From Comamonadaceae bacterium (lineage in GTDB: Bacteria; Pseudomonadota; Gammaproteobacteria; Burkholderiales; Burkholderiaceae_C): a DNA stretch of 64,000 nucleotides. Location of the stretch: positions 219,188 through 283,187 of the forward strand of contig CANGLW010000001.1 of NCBI GenBank assembly GCA_947454955.1, read 5' to 3'. The notes beneath the pieces were generated by a model. The model made no database searches. It saw only the letters and a program-made list of their open reading frames with translations, and had not been told where the DNA came from. The translations under genes were made by a program, and so were the position numbers. This document shows, piece after piece, positions 56,579 through 64,000 of the stretch. The first letter of the stretch is position 1, and the number at the start of each line of letters is the position of its first letter.

Positions 56579-56959
56579 ATGATCAAATTCAGCGACGAGC
56601 ACGTGTGGCTCAGTTTTGAGGGTGAGCCCACCAACGGCAGCACGGCCACCGTGGGCATCACCCCGCATGCGCAAGACACCCTGGGCGACATTGTGTTTGT
56701 GGACTTGCCCGCCATCGGCGCGAGCTTTGCGCAAGCCGGTGTAGCCGGTGTGGTGGAGTCTGTGAAGGCTGCGGCCGATGTGCACATGCCGGTGGACGGC
56801 GAGATCGTGGAGGTCAATGAGGATTTGCGTGCCGACCCCTCACTGGCCAACACCGACCCGCAGGGCGCGGGCTGGTTTTTCAAAATCAAACTCAGCAACC
56901 CGGCGCAAGTGGCCGGGCTGTTCGACGAAGCCGCTTACGAAGCGTTCCGCTCCCAGTAA
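56579..56959 (+). CDS. gcvH: Glycine cleavage system H protein
   Basis: Lipoyl carrier of 126 residues. The lipoylated lysine is Lys63 in [17 protein letters not shown], preceded by [15 protein letters not shown] and followed by [32 protein letters not shown] lies 6 bases before ATG 56579. In this window gcvT and gcvP are absent, so the protein is separated from its usual operon; it may still serve a remote glycine-cleavage system or shuttle lipoyl groups to other 2-oxoacid complexes. Its 3' end overlaps the convergent Anbu gene by 25 bases. Confidence 0.93.
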   Translation: MIKFSDEHVWLSFEGEPTNGSTATVGITPHAQDTLGDIVFVDLPAIGASFAQAGVAGVVESVKAAADVHMPVDGEIVEVNEDLRADPSLANTDPQGAGWFFKIKLSNPAQVAGLFDEAAYEAFRSQ

Positions 56960-57678
56960 CCAGGTTCGGGCAGCTCGTTGAAGACCTTGCGCAACTGCTG
57001 CGCCCAGCGCTCACGTATCGACGCAAAGTAAGGGTCTTTGTGTTCGATGAGCTTGTGCTGACTGACTTTCAAGCTATCTTTTCCATAGCACATCAAATCC
57101 AGCGGCAAGCCCACCGATAAGTTGGATTTGATGGTTGAGTCCATTGAGATCAAGCAGCACTTGGCCACCTCGTCCAAGCTCAGGTCTTCGCCAATCACAC
57201 GGTCCAAAATCGGTTTGCCGTATTTGGATTCGCCAATTTGGAAGTAAGGTGTCTCGGCCGTGGCTTCGATGAAGTTACCGGCTGAGTAGATGTTGAACAA
57301 GCGCGGCTCTTCGCCTTTGATTTGGCCGCCGAAAATCATGTTCACATTGAACTCGATGCCAAAGTCTTTCAAGCCTGCAGCATCGCGCGCATGCACTTTG
57401 CGCACCGCATCGCCCACGGTTTTGGCCGCTGAAAACATATTGGGTGCGTTGCGCAGGCTCTTCTCGTTGTCTTGACCCATCATCACCCGCAGGCCACTGG
57501 CCACCGACTGGCTGATGGCCAGGTTGCCCGCGGTGAGCAGCACCATCACCCGCTCGCCAGGCACCTCGAACACATGCATCTTGCGAAAGGTGCTGATCTG
57601 GTCCAGGCCCGCGTTGGTGCGGGAGTCCGACAAAAAAACCAAGCCCGCGTGGTTGCGAACAGCGACACAGTAAGTCAT
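56935..57678 (-). CDS. Anbu, ancestral beta-subunit-type proteasome-like Ntn hydrolase
   Basis: A 247-residue Ntn-hydrolase. After Met removal the N-terminus is Thr ([12 protein letters not shown]), with Asp17 ([10 protein letters not shown]) and Lys32 (TFRKMHVF) at the proteasome positions. [15 protein letters not shown] and [34 protein letters not shown] are Anbu-type segments. Anbu assembles into an open spiral related to HslV and the 20S beta ring, but no ATPase partner or definite substrate is known. ATG 57678 is chosen so that Thr is second; the upstream ORF extension would bury it. It is the last gene of the ATP-grasp/alpha-E/transglutaminase cluster and has a 17-nt element at 57073. 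Confidence 0.88.
   Translation of the reverse strand: MTYCVAVRNHAGLVFLSDSRTNAGLDQISTFRKMHVFEVPGERVMVLLTAGNLAISQSVASGLRVMMGQDNEKSLRNAPNMFSAAKTVGDAVRKVHARDAAGLKDFGIEFNVNMIFGGQIKGEEPRLFNIYSAGNFIEATAETPYFQIGESKYGKPILDRVIGEDLSLDEVAKCCLISMDSTIKSNLSVGLPLDLMCYGKDSLKVSQHKLIEHKDPYFASIRERWAQQLRKVFNELPEPGYWERNAS
57073..57089. repeat. 17-nt GCTAY-N7-RKAGC element in the Anbu gene
   Basis: The only copy with perfect arms GCTAT/ATAGC (loop CTTTTCC on the plus strand). It lies in a different codon phase (encodes CYGKDS). Confidence 0.7.
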
Positions 57679-57760
57679 GACAAAGAAAAAGAAGTTTGCC
57701 CAAGCATACAACGCAGGGCCATGCGTGGTTTGCCAAAGTGCCCCGCTGAGGAGGCCGGCC

Positions 57761-58600
57761 TTATTGGTCCATCATCATTTGAAGGCCAGCCTGCACGCCG
57801 TCTTGTACCGCCACCTTCACCGTCATGGTCTCGCCGGTGCCACCCATGTGCATGCCGCGCATGGGGCTGGCGTCAGCGTAGTCGCGCCCCACCGCCAGGC
57901 GACACAGCTCAGGGCCGGCCAAGCGGTTGTGGGTCACATCAAAACCCAGCCAGGCATGGGCTTGGGGAATCCAAGCCTCGGCCCAGGCATGGGATGCGGC
58001 ATGGGTCGAGTCGGTCAACAAATAGCCACTCACATAACGCGCGGCCACACCACGCGAACGGCACAGGGCCAGGAACACATGGGTCATGTCTTGGCACACG
58101 CCCTGCCCGAGCTTGAGCGCCTCAGGCGCGGTCACCGTCACATCGGTCACCCCCTGCACATAAGTGATGGACGCATGCACCGCCTCGCACAGCGCGGTCA
58201 GTTCAAGCTGGGTGATGTGCGGTGGGTTTGTCTGTGGCCCCAACACGCGCTGGGCCATGGCTTCGATGGCAGCATCGGCCTGGGTCAAAAGTGTGGGCAA
58301 CGCAAACGCCAAGGGGGGCACTTGCGAGTCGTGGGCAATCAACACGCCGCGTTCATCCAAGGTTTCCACCTGGCCGCGCGCGATGACCGAGATGTTGTGG
58401 TGCTTCTCCACGACCGAGGTGATGTGCACTGTGTTGCCGTAAGCGTCTTGCTGAATCCAGCGGCGACCAGGCGCATCAATTTGCCAATGGCGCACCCGCT
58501 GCCCGCCGTCCGAGCGCGGCCACAAGCGCATGGTTTGCAAGCTGTAGTTGGCCGGGGTGTCGTAGCTGTATACCGTTTGGTGGTGGATGTCGAGCAGCAT
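57761..58600 (-). CDS. Transglutaminase-like cysteine protease family protein
   Basis: A 279-residue papain-like transglutaminase-fold protein. The N-terminal 'bacterial transglutaminase-like N-terminal' region (about 1-85) starts MLLDIHHQTVYSYD, and the catalytic triad is Cys169 (GQGVCQDMTH), His204 (ASHAWAEAW) and Asp221 (GFDVTHN), all in order. Members near Anbu are presumed to cross-link, deamidate or cleave a peptide partner. It starts 13 bases after the alpha-E stop and ends 82 bases before the Anbu start. Confidence 0.92.
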   Translation of the reverse strand: MLLDIHHQTVYSYDTPANYSLQTMRLWPRSDGGQRVRHWQIDAPGRRWIQQDAYGNTVHITSVVEKHHNISVIARGQVETLDERGVLIAHDSQVPPLAFALPTLLTQADAAIEAMAQRVLGPQTNPPHITQLELTALCEAVHASITYVQGVTDVTVTAPEALKLGQGVCQDMTHVFLALCRSRGVAARYVSGYLLTDSTHAASHAWAEAWIPQAHAWLGFDVTHNRLAGPELCRLAVGRDYADASPMRGMHMGGTGETMTVKVAVQDGVQAGLQMMMDQ

Positions 58601-58613
58601 AGGAATCTTTCGG

Positions 58614-59555
58614 TCAAGCCATGGGCACCAGGAAGTCTTGCGAGATCAGATTGCCCAGCTCGTTGGTGCCTTCCAGGAAACGGGTGAGGTAACCGTGCAG
58701 GCCTTCGCCCACGATGTCCTCAATACGGCCGTAACGCAGGCGCGAATACATCTCGCCGGCGCGGCGTGTGGTTTCGCGTGAACGCTGGTTGGCCACCAAG
58801 CCCAAAATTTGCTGAACCTCTTTGATGCACGAATGCAAAGAGCGCGGCATGTCGTCGCGAAGAATCAGCAGCTCGGCCACACGATGCGGCGTGATGACAT
58901 CGCGGTACACCTTGCGGTAAATCTCAAAGGCCGAGACCGAGCGCAGCAAAGCGCCCCACTCGTAGTACTCGCCGGCCGGGCCGTCTTTGGGGGCGAGTTC
59001 GTCAAACTTCACATCCAGCAAACGCGCGGTGTTGTCGCCCCGCTCCAAAAACGTACCCAAGCGGATGAACTGAAACGCTTCGTCTTGCAGCATGGTGCCC
59101 ACCGTCACGCCGCGCGAGAGGTGTGAGCGGAACTTCACCCACTCAAAATATTTGGTGAGCTCGCTGCCCTGCATGTGCCCTTGGGTGAGGTTGCCTACCG
59201 AGTCGCGCGCCTCCAGCCAGGTGGTATTGAGCGTTTCCCAAACTTCAGAAGTGACCGTGCCGCGCACCGCGTGGCAGTTTTCGCGCGCAGCACGCAGGCA
59301 CGACAAGATGCTCGATGGGTTGTCCACGTCCACGCTCATGTAGCGCAGCACTTGCTGGGCGGTGATCTCGCCGTGTTTTTGGCGGTAGCTCTCTTCCAAA
59401 CCAGTGATGCCCAGGGCGGCCCCCCAGTAGCCCATGTTGTCATCGGGCATGAGCAACGAGGTGCGGTACGTCACCTCCAGCAAGCGGGCGATGTTCTCAG
59501 CCCGCTCGGTGTAGCGGGACATCCAGTAAAGGTGGTCGGCGGTTCTTGACAGCAT
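58614..59555 (-). CDS. Alpha-E domain-containing protein (DUF403)
   Basis: A 313-residue all-helical protein with the alpha-E signature MLSRTADHLYWMSRYTERAENIARLLEVTYRT and many conserved Glu/Arg pairs (RAEN, FLERGDNTARLLDVKFDEL). The domain always occurs with circularly permuted ATP-grasp proteins, and its activity is unknown; a scaffold or amidoligase partner is presumed. It starts 2 bases after the ATP-grasp stop, so the two are translationally coupled. Confidence 0.92.
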   Translation of the reverse strand: MLSRTADHLYWMSRYTERAENIARLLEVTYRTSLLMPDDNMGYWGAALGITGLEESYRQKHGEITAQQVLRYMSVDVDNPSSILSCLRAARENCHAVRGTVTSEVWETLNTTWLEARDSVGNLTQGHMQGSELTKYFEWVKFRSHLSRGVTVGTMLQDEAFQFIRLGTFLERGDNTARLLDVKFDELAPKDGPAGEYYEWGALLRSVSAFEIYRKVYRDVITPHRVAELLILRDDMPRSLHSCIKEVQQILGLVANQRSRETTRRAGEMYSRLRYGRIEDIVGEGLHGYLTRFLEGTNELGNLISQDFLVPMA

Positions 59556-59557
59556 GT

Positions 59558-60982
59558 TTATTCCCCCAACACCCAGGTGTCTTTGGTGCCGCCGCCTTGC
59601 GACGAGTTCACCACCAGCGAGCCTGCCTTGAGCGCCACGCGCGTCAGCCCCCCGGGCGCCATGCGCACCTCTTTGCCCGAGAGGACAAAGGGCCGCAAAT
59701 CAATGTGGCGCGGTGCAATACCCGACTCCACAAACGTGGGGCAGGCCGAGAGCGCCAGCGTGGGCTGGGCGATGTATTTGGCCGGGTCGGCTTTGACACG
59801 GCGCTTGAAGTCTTCCACCTCGGCCTTGGTGGAGGCTGGCCCCACCAACATGCCGTAGCCACCCGCGCCGTGTGTTTCTTTCACCACCAGATCGTGCATA
59901 TTGGCCAGGACATAGCTCAGGTCTTCAGGCTTGCGACACTGGTAGGTGGGCACGTTGTGGATGATGGGCTCCTCGTCGAGGTAGAAGCGAATCATGTCGG
60001 GCACATAGGGGTAGATGGATTTGTCATCGGCCACGCCGGTGCCAATCGCGTTGGCCAAAGTCACGCGGCCTGAGCGGATGACCGAGAGCAAACCGGGCAC
60101 ACCCAGCGCAGAGTCGGCACGAAACGCCAAGGGGTCCAAAAAGTCATCGTCGATGCGGCGGTAAATCACATCCACCCGCTGCGGGCCCTGGGTGGTGCGC
60201 ATGAACAGGGTCTCGTCATGCACAAACAGGTCTTTGCCTTCGACCAGCTCCACGCCCATTTGCTGGGCCAAAAACGCGTGTTCGAAATACGCGCTGTTGT
60301 AGGCCCCGGGTGTCAACACCACCACCGTGGGTTCGTGCGCACCCGCGGGGCTGGCCTGGCGCAGGGTGTCGAGCAGCAAGTCAGGGTAATGCTCCACCGG
60401 GCGCACTTTGTAGCGGCCAAAGAGCTCGGGGAACAGGCGCATCATCATGCGGCGGTTTTCCAGCATGTACGACACACCCGAGGGCACCCGCAGGTTGTCT
60501 TCGAGCACGTAGTAGGCCGCTTCGCCACCGGGCAAGCTGGCCCGCACGATGTCAATGCCGGCAATGTGCGCATAAATGTCGTTGCGCACCGCCACACCCT
60601 GCATTTCGGGGCGGTACTGGGCGTTGCAAAACACCTGTTCAGGTGGAATCAAGCCTGCTTTGATGATGCGTTGCTGGCCGTAGATGTCGAGCAAAAACGC
60701 ATTGAGCGCGTTGACCCGCTGGCGCAGACCGGTCTCGAGCAGGGCCCACTCATGGGCGGGGATGATGCGCGGAACAATGTCAAAAGGAATCAGCCGCTCT
60801 TTGCCCGCGTTTTCGCCATACACAGCGAAAGTGATGCCGTAACGGTGGAAGGCCGAGTCAGCCTCTGCACGCTTTTGGGCAATGTAGGCCGCTGGCATGA
60901 GCGACAACCAGTCCTGATACGGTGCGTAATGGGCACGAACGCTCCCATTTGGTGCATGGAGCTCATCAAAGATGTTTTTCAT
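59558..60982 (-). CDS. Circularly permuted ATP-grasp type 2 protein (DUF404/DUF407)
   Basis: A 474-residue circularly permuted ATP-grasp enzyme. The N-terminal part is SLMPAAYIAQKRAEADSAFHRYGITFAVYGE, and the ATP-grasp core has RFYLDEEPIIHNVPTYQC, HDLVVKETHGAGGYGMLVGP and RHIDLRPFVLSGKEVRMAPGGLTRVALKAGS. Related proteins have been predicted to be amidoligases that make peptides from amino acids. ATG 60982 (MKNIFDELHAPNG) is the natural start; upstream reading frame is not coding. It is the first gene of the Anbu cluster and follows a DsbA-family gene on the same strand by 73 bases. Confidence 0.92.
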   Translation of the reverse strand: MKNIFDELHAPNGSVRAHYAPYQDWLSLMPAAYIAQKRAEADSAFHRYGITFAVYGENAGKERLIPFDIVPRIIPAHEWALLETGLRQRVNALNAFLLDIYGQQRIIKAGLIPPEQVFCNAQYRPEMQGVAVRNDIYAHIAGIDIVRASLPGGEAAYYVLEDNLRVPSGVSYMLENRRMMMRLFPELFGRYKVRPVEHYPDLLLDTLRQASPAGAHEPTVVVLTPGAYNSAYFEHAFLAQQMGVELVEGKDLFVHDETLFMRTTQGPQRVDVIYRRIDDDFLDPLAFRADSALGVPGLLSVIRSGRVTLANAIGTGVADDKSIYPYVPDMIRFYLDEEPIIHNVPTYQCRKPEDLSYVLANMHDLVVKETHGAGGYGMLVGPASTKAEVEDFKRRVKADPAKYIAQPTLALSACPTFVESGIAPRHIDLRPFVLSGKEVRMAPGGLTRVALKAGSLVVNSSQGGGTKDTWVLGE

Positions 60983-60991
60983 GGGTGATCT

Positions 60992-61011
60992 ACCTGGTCT
61001 CAACCTGGTCT
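60992..61011. repeat. Short tandem direct repeat upstream of the ATP-grasp gene
   Basis: The 9-mer ACCTGGTCT occurs at 60992-61000 and again at 61003-61011, an 11-bp period. It lies 10-29 bases before the ATP-grasp start. It could be a pair of regulator half-sites or chance. Confidence 0.3.
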
Positions 61012-61055
61012 TGCAATCACCGTGCCCGGTTTGGGGCTGATCGCCCCCCCGGGGT

Positions 61056-61724
61056 TCACGCCTGCTGCGTGTCGTTGGCCGAGTTGGCGGCAATTTGCCG
61101 CAAAGCGCGTTCAAACACCTCGGCCGGTTGACCGCCGGAGATCAAATGCCGCTCGTTGATGATGACCGCCGGCACCGAGTGGATGCCCGCCTGCAGGTAA
61201 AACTGCTGCTGCGCACGCACCTCGGCGGTGTACTCGTCGCTGCCCAAAATAGCTTGCGCGCGCTGGGCATCCAGCCCCACCGACGCGGCCACTTCCACCA
61301 GCACCTCGTGCGAGGCGGTGCAGCGGTCGTGGGTGAAAAAGGCCTGCAACAACGCTTTTTTCAGCGCGTGTTGACGGTCTGATGTCTCACCGGCCCAATG
61401 CAACAAACGGTGCGCATCAAAGGTGTTCCAGACCCGGCTGCGACCCTCAGGCTTGAAGGTGAAGCCCACCTCGGCCCCGCGCTGGCGAATGACCTCGCGC
61501 ATCTGTGCCTGTTGCTCAGGCGTGGAGCCATACTTTTCAGTCAGGTGCTCGCTCACGTCCTGGCCGTCAGGCCCCATGTGGGGGTTGAGTTCAAAGGGCT
61601 GAAAGTGCAGCTCGGCGCTGATCTCGCCCTGCACATCTTGGAGCGCTTGCTCCAGCGAGCTCAAACCCACCGCGCACCAGGGGCAGGCGATGTCCGAGAC
61701 GAAATCGATCTTGAGGTGTTGCAT
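61056..61724 (-). CDS. DsbA family oxidoreductase (FrnE-like)
   Basis: A 222-residue thioredoxin-fold protein with C14-P-W-C17 and no signal peptide, hence cytoplasmic. MQHLKIDFVSDIACPWCAVGL, and the later FTHDRCTASHEVLVEVAASVGLD and SVPAVIINERHLISGGQPAEVFERAL, mark the FrnE/2-hydroxychromene-2-carboxylate isomerase-like DsbA branch, which acts as a cytosolic disulfide isomerase or in stress response. It is divergent from the M20 peptidase and lies 73 bases upstream of the Anbu cluster on the same strand. Co-transcription with the cluster is possible. Confidence 0.9.
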   Translation of the reverse strand: MQHLKIDFVSDIACPWCAVGLSSLEQALQDVQGEISAELHFQPFELNPHMGPDGQDVSEHLTEKYGSTPEQQAQMREVIRQRGAEVGFTFKPEGRSRVWNTFDAHRLLHWAGETSDRQHALKKALLQAFFTHDRCTASHEVLVEVAASVGLDAQRAQAILGSDEYTAEVRAQQQFYLQAGIHSVPAVIINERHLISGGQPAEVFERALRQIAANSANDTQQA

Positions 61725-61813
61725 GCGGCCATTGTGCCAGCGTGCTGTGTCACCAGGGCGTCGCGCAGGCGATCAGGTGCGTAGTTCCACCAAGAAAGCA
61801 CCCCTGGTGCAGG

Positions 61814-61830
61814 GCTATGATTTTCGAAGC
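61814..61830. repeat. 17-nt GCTAY-N7-RKAGC element (weak copy) before the M20 peptidase gene
   Basis: Minus-strand reading GCTTC-GAAAATC-ATAGC. It is the only clearly intergenic copy, 16 bases before the start codon at 61846. Confidence 0.4.
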
Positions 61831-61845
61831 TATCACCCCAACACC

Positions 61846-63000
61846 ATGAACGCTCCAGACCCGATCGAACTCACCCAGTCGCTGGTGCGGCTCAACACCA
61901 TCAACCCGCCCGGTCATGAAGACCAGTGCGTGGAGCTGCTGGCCGACTTGCTCAGCCCCGCCGGCTTTGATTGCCGCACCCACAACTACGGGCCGCGGCG
62001 CACCAGCCTGGTGGCCAAAATTGGCGGCAAACCTGGTCACCGCCCCTTGGCCTTCACCGGCCACATGGACGTGGTGCCCTTGGGCGCCAAAGCCTGGCAG
62101 CACGACCCGTTTGCCGCGACCATCTTGGGTGACCAGTTGTTCGGCCGCGGATCGAGCGACATGAAAAGCGGCATCGCCGCCTTTGTGAGCGCAGCCATTG
62201 CCGGGGCTGACCAGTGGCGTGACGGCCCGGGGCTGACCCTCATCTTGACCGCGGGCGAAGAGACCGGTTGCGAAGGCGCGTTTGATTTGGCCCGCACGGC
62301 CCCTGAGTTGCTGGGCAAAGCAGGTGCGCTGATTGTGGGCGAGCCCACCAGCAACGAGCCTCTGCTGGGCCACAAAGGCGCGTATTGGCTCAAGGCCCAG
62401 GCCAGCGGCGTGACCGCCCACGGCTCCATGCCGCACCTGGGCGAGAACGCGATTTACAAACTCGCCCGCGCGGCTTTGGCGTTGGAAGACTTTGCGTTTG
62501 ACACGCCCGCGCACCCGCTGATGGGCGCGGCCACCCTCAACGTGGGCACGGCACGCGGTGGCATCAACATCAACTCGGTGCCCGATGCGGCGGAGCTCAC
62601 CATCGACATCCGCACCGTGGCCGAGCAAGACCACTCGCACATTTACCGCTGCTTGTGCAACAAGCTTGGGGGCCAGATTCAACTCTCTACCCTGCTTGAT
62701 GTGGGCAGCGTGTACACCGCGCCCACCAACGCTTGGATGCAAGATGTGTTTGCCGTGTGCGGCCAGCATTTGGGTAGCACGCCAGTGGGAAAAACCGTGT
62801 CTTACTTCACCGATGCGGCCGCCCTCAAAGCCCCGCTGGGCGCACCCCCCATCGTGATTTTGGGGCCAGGCGAAGCCGGCATGGCCCACCAAACCGACGA
62901 GTACTGCCTGGTCTCGCGCGTGCACCAGGGCGTGGCGATTTACCGCGACTTGATCACGCGTTACGTTGACCACGCCAACACGTTCAGCTCAGCTTCTTGA
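61846..63000 (+). CDS. M20 family metallopeptidase (ArgE/DapE-like)
   Basis: A 384-residue di-zinc peptidase/deacylase: catalytic His-x-Asp in FTGHMDVVPLG, Asp bridging in GRGSSDMKSGIAAF, Glu-Glu in TAGEETGCEGA, and further ligands in GEPTSNEPLLGHKG and the C-terminal MAHQTDEYC. An ArgE/DapE-like N-acyl-amino acid or peptide hydrolase; the exact substrate is not predictable. The start ATG 61846 gives MNAPDPIELTQSLV. It is divergent from the DsbA-like gene and 14 bases before an amidase. Confidence 0.9.
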   Translation: MNAPDPIELTQSLVRLNTINPPGHEDQCVELLADLLSPAGFDCRTHNYGPRRTSLVAKIGGKPGHRPLAFTGHMDVVPLGAKAWQHDPFAATILGDQLFGRGSSDMKSGIAAFVSAAIAGADQWRDGPGLTLILTAGEETGCEGAFDLARTAPELLGKAGALIVGEPTSNEPLLGHKGAYWLKAQASGVTAHGSMPHLGENAIYKLARAALALEDFAFDTPAHPLMGAATLNVGTARGGININSVPDAAELTIDIRTVAEQDHSHIYRCLCNKLGGQIQLSTLLDVGSVYTAPTNAWMQDVFAVCGQHLGSTPVGKTVSYFTDAAALKAPLGAPPIVILGPGEAGMAHQTDEYCLVSRVHQGVAIYRDLITRYVDHANTFSSAS

Positions 63001-63014
63001 ATAAAAAAACACCC

Positions 63015-64000
63015 ATGACTGCCCCTCACCAACTCAGCGCCTTTGAGGCCGCCACCCAACTGCAAACCCGTGAACTCACAGCCACCGCGCTGGTGCAAAG
63101 CTGCTTGGAGCGCATCGAGGCGCGCGAGCCCGTGCTGCACGCCTTCGCCCACCTGGACGCTGAGGGCGCTTTGACCCAAGCCCGCGCCCTAGACGCTGGC
63201 CCCGTGCGCGGCTTGCTGCACGGCCTGCCCCTGGGCATCAAAGACCTGTTTGACACCGCGCAGTTCCGCACCACCTACGGCTCCAAGGTCTACGCACAAC
63301 ACCGCCCCTCACTCACCGCAGCCCCTGTGACCATGTGCCAAGAAGCCGGTGCGGTGCTGATGGGTAAAACTGTGACCACCGAGTTCGCCTACTTCACCCC
63401 TGGCCCGACCGCCAACCCGCACAACCCCGCACACACGCCTGGCGGCTCATCGAGCGGCTCGGCTGCCTCGGTGGGCGACACCATGTTGCCCTTGGCCTTG
63501 GGCACGCAAACCGCAGGCTCGGTCATCCGCCCTGCCGCCTTTTGCGGCGTGGTGGGCTACAAGCCCAGCGTGGGCAAAGTGTCTGGCGCAGGCGTAAAAA
63601 GCTTGTCGTACACCTTGGACGTGGTAGGTGGCTTTGGCCGCAGCGTGCAAGACGTGGGCTTGCTGGGCAGCGCCTTGAGCGGTGATATGCGCTTGATCGA
63701 CGGCGTGCGCCAAGTGCCCGCACAACGCCTCAAAGTTGGTATGTTCCCCACGCCTTGGTGGTCAGAAGTCACCGCAGACACCGTGCAAGCTTGGGAAGCA
63801 GCTACCAAAAAAATAGCAAAGCACGCGCTGCAAGATGTGAAGGCGCCTGCGGGTTTTGATGGGCTCATCGACCTGCAAAAAGAGGTGATGGTGTTCGAGA
63901 TGGCCCGCGCCTTGAGCTTTGAGCGGGTGATGTTTGGCGCGCAATTGAGTGAGCGTTTGAACGAGTTGCTGCGCGACGGTATGGCCATCTCTGGCGAACG
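63015..64000 (+). CDS. Amidase signature enzyme (3' truncated by the window)
   Basis: The first 328 residues of an amidase-signature protein. The catalytic Lys is Lys76 in GLPLGIKDLFDT; TPGGSSSGSAASVG is the Gly/Ser-rich signature with the cis-Ser, and the nucleophile is Ser169 in TQTAGSVIRPA. The expected total length is about 450 residues, so roughly a quarter is missing beyond 64000. It hydrolyses an amide or acts as an AtzF/GatA-like enzyme; the substrate is unknown. The start ATG 63015 is 14 bases after the M20 peptidase stop and the two are likely co-transcribed. A 17-nt element lies at 63801. Confidence 0.93.
   Translation, partial: MTAPHQLSAFEAATQLQTRELTATALVQSCLERIEAREPVLHAFAHLDAEGALTQARALDAGPVRGLLHGLPLGIKDLFDTAQFRTTYGSKVYAQHRPSLTAAPVTMCQEAGAVLMGKTVTTEFAYFTPGPTANPHNPAHTPGGSSSGSAASVGDTMLPLALGTQTAGSVIRPAAFCGVVGYKPSVGKVSGAGVKSLSYTLDVVGGFGRSVQDVGLLGSALSGDMRLIDGVRQVPAQRLKVGMFPTPWWSEVTADTVQAWEAATKKIAKHALQDVKAPAGFDGLIDLQKEVMVFEMARALSFERVMFGAQLSERLNELLRDGMAISGE
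63801..63817. repeat. 17-nt GCTAY-N7-RKAGC element in the amidase gene
   Basis: GCTAC-CAAAAAA-ATAGC on the coding strand. It encodes ATKKIA with codons AAA-AAA-ATA. A marked AT-rich island. Confidence 0.65.

Overview
The window is a GC-rich chromosomal segment with dense genes, short gaps and many 1-4 nt ATGA/TGATG overlaps. Several features point to the Burkholderiales and most likely the Comamonadaceae (a Limnohabitans/Rhodoferax/Polaromonas-like bacterium): the order folC-SPOR-cvpA-purF-metZ-gltX, the minor-pilin cluster fimT-pilV-pilW-pilX-pilY1, tripartite-tricarboxylate (Bug-type) binding proteins, and a RibBA whose second domain is degenerate. The genus is inferred from gene content only. 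I see no insertion sequence, prophage, CRISPR array or rRNA. No stretch longer than about 300 bases lacks a gene.

Layout. 1-4.6 kb: the 3' part of a molybdenum hydroxylase large subunit, two Bug-type binding proteins and an alpha/beta hydrolase, which look like a small catabolic cluster. 4.7-11.9 kb (minus strand): folC, SPOR protein, cvpA, purF, metZ and gltX, followed by tRNA-Ala, tRNA-Glu, tRNA-Asp and a terminator. 12-14 kb: ArsC-like protein, ppnP, argG. 14-20.4 kb (minus): type IV minor pilins with the PilY1 tip protein. 20.5-29.1 kb (plus): ribD, ribE, ribBA, ribH, nusB, an aminotransferase, ybgC, tolQ, tolR, tolA. One PIN-type toxin-antitoxin pair sits inside the riboflavin set and a VapBC pair sits after tolA. 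29.9-34.8 kb (minus): dnaE, a flavodoxin-like protein and a pirin. 34.9-39.7 kb (plus): LysR regulator, FAD oxidoreductase, gluQRS, trmB, RluA-type pseudouridine synthase. 39.7-45.8 kb: gntR plus a giant FAD/Fe-S dehydrogenase, divergent from a serine-glyoxylate-type aminotransferase and a third Bug protein. 45.9-56.9 kb: acyltransferase, alaS, a semialdehyde dehydrogenase, tRNA-Gly, scoAB, an AhpD-like protein, a thioesterase, an SDR, ETF-QO and gcvH. 56.9-61 kb (minus): the Anbu proteasome-like cluster (ATP-grasp, alpha-E, transglutaminase, Anbu). 61-64 kb: a DsbA-family protein, an M20 peptidase and the start of an amidase.

Two things stand out. One is the complete four-gene Anbu cluster: a self-compartmentalising Ntn-hydrolase beside a predicted peptide-ligase/transglutaminase set whose substrate is unknown. 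The other is a dispersed 17-nt quasi-palindrome with oriented consensus GCTAY-SAAANNN-RKAGC. It occurs about a dozen times, nearly always inside conserved genes, where it imposes rare codons such as ATA. I know of no named description of it.
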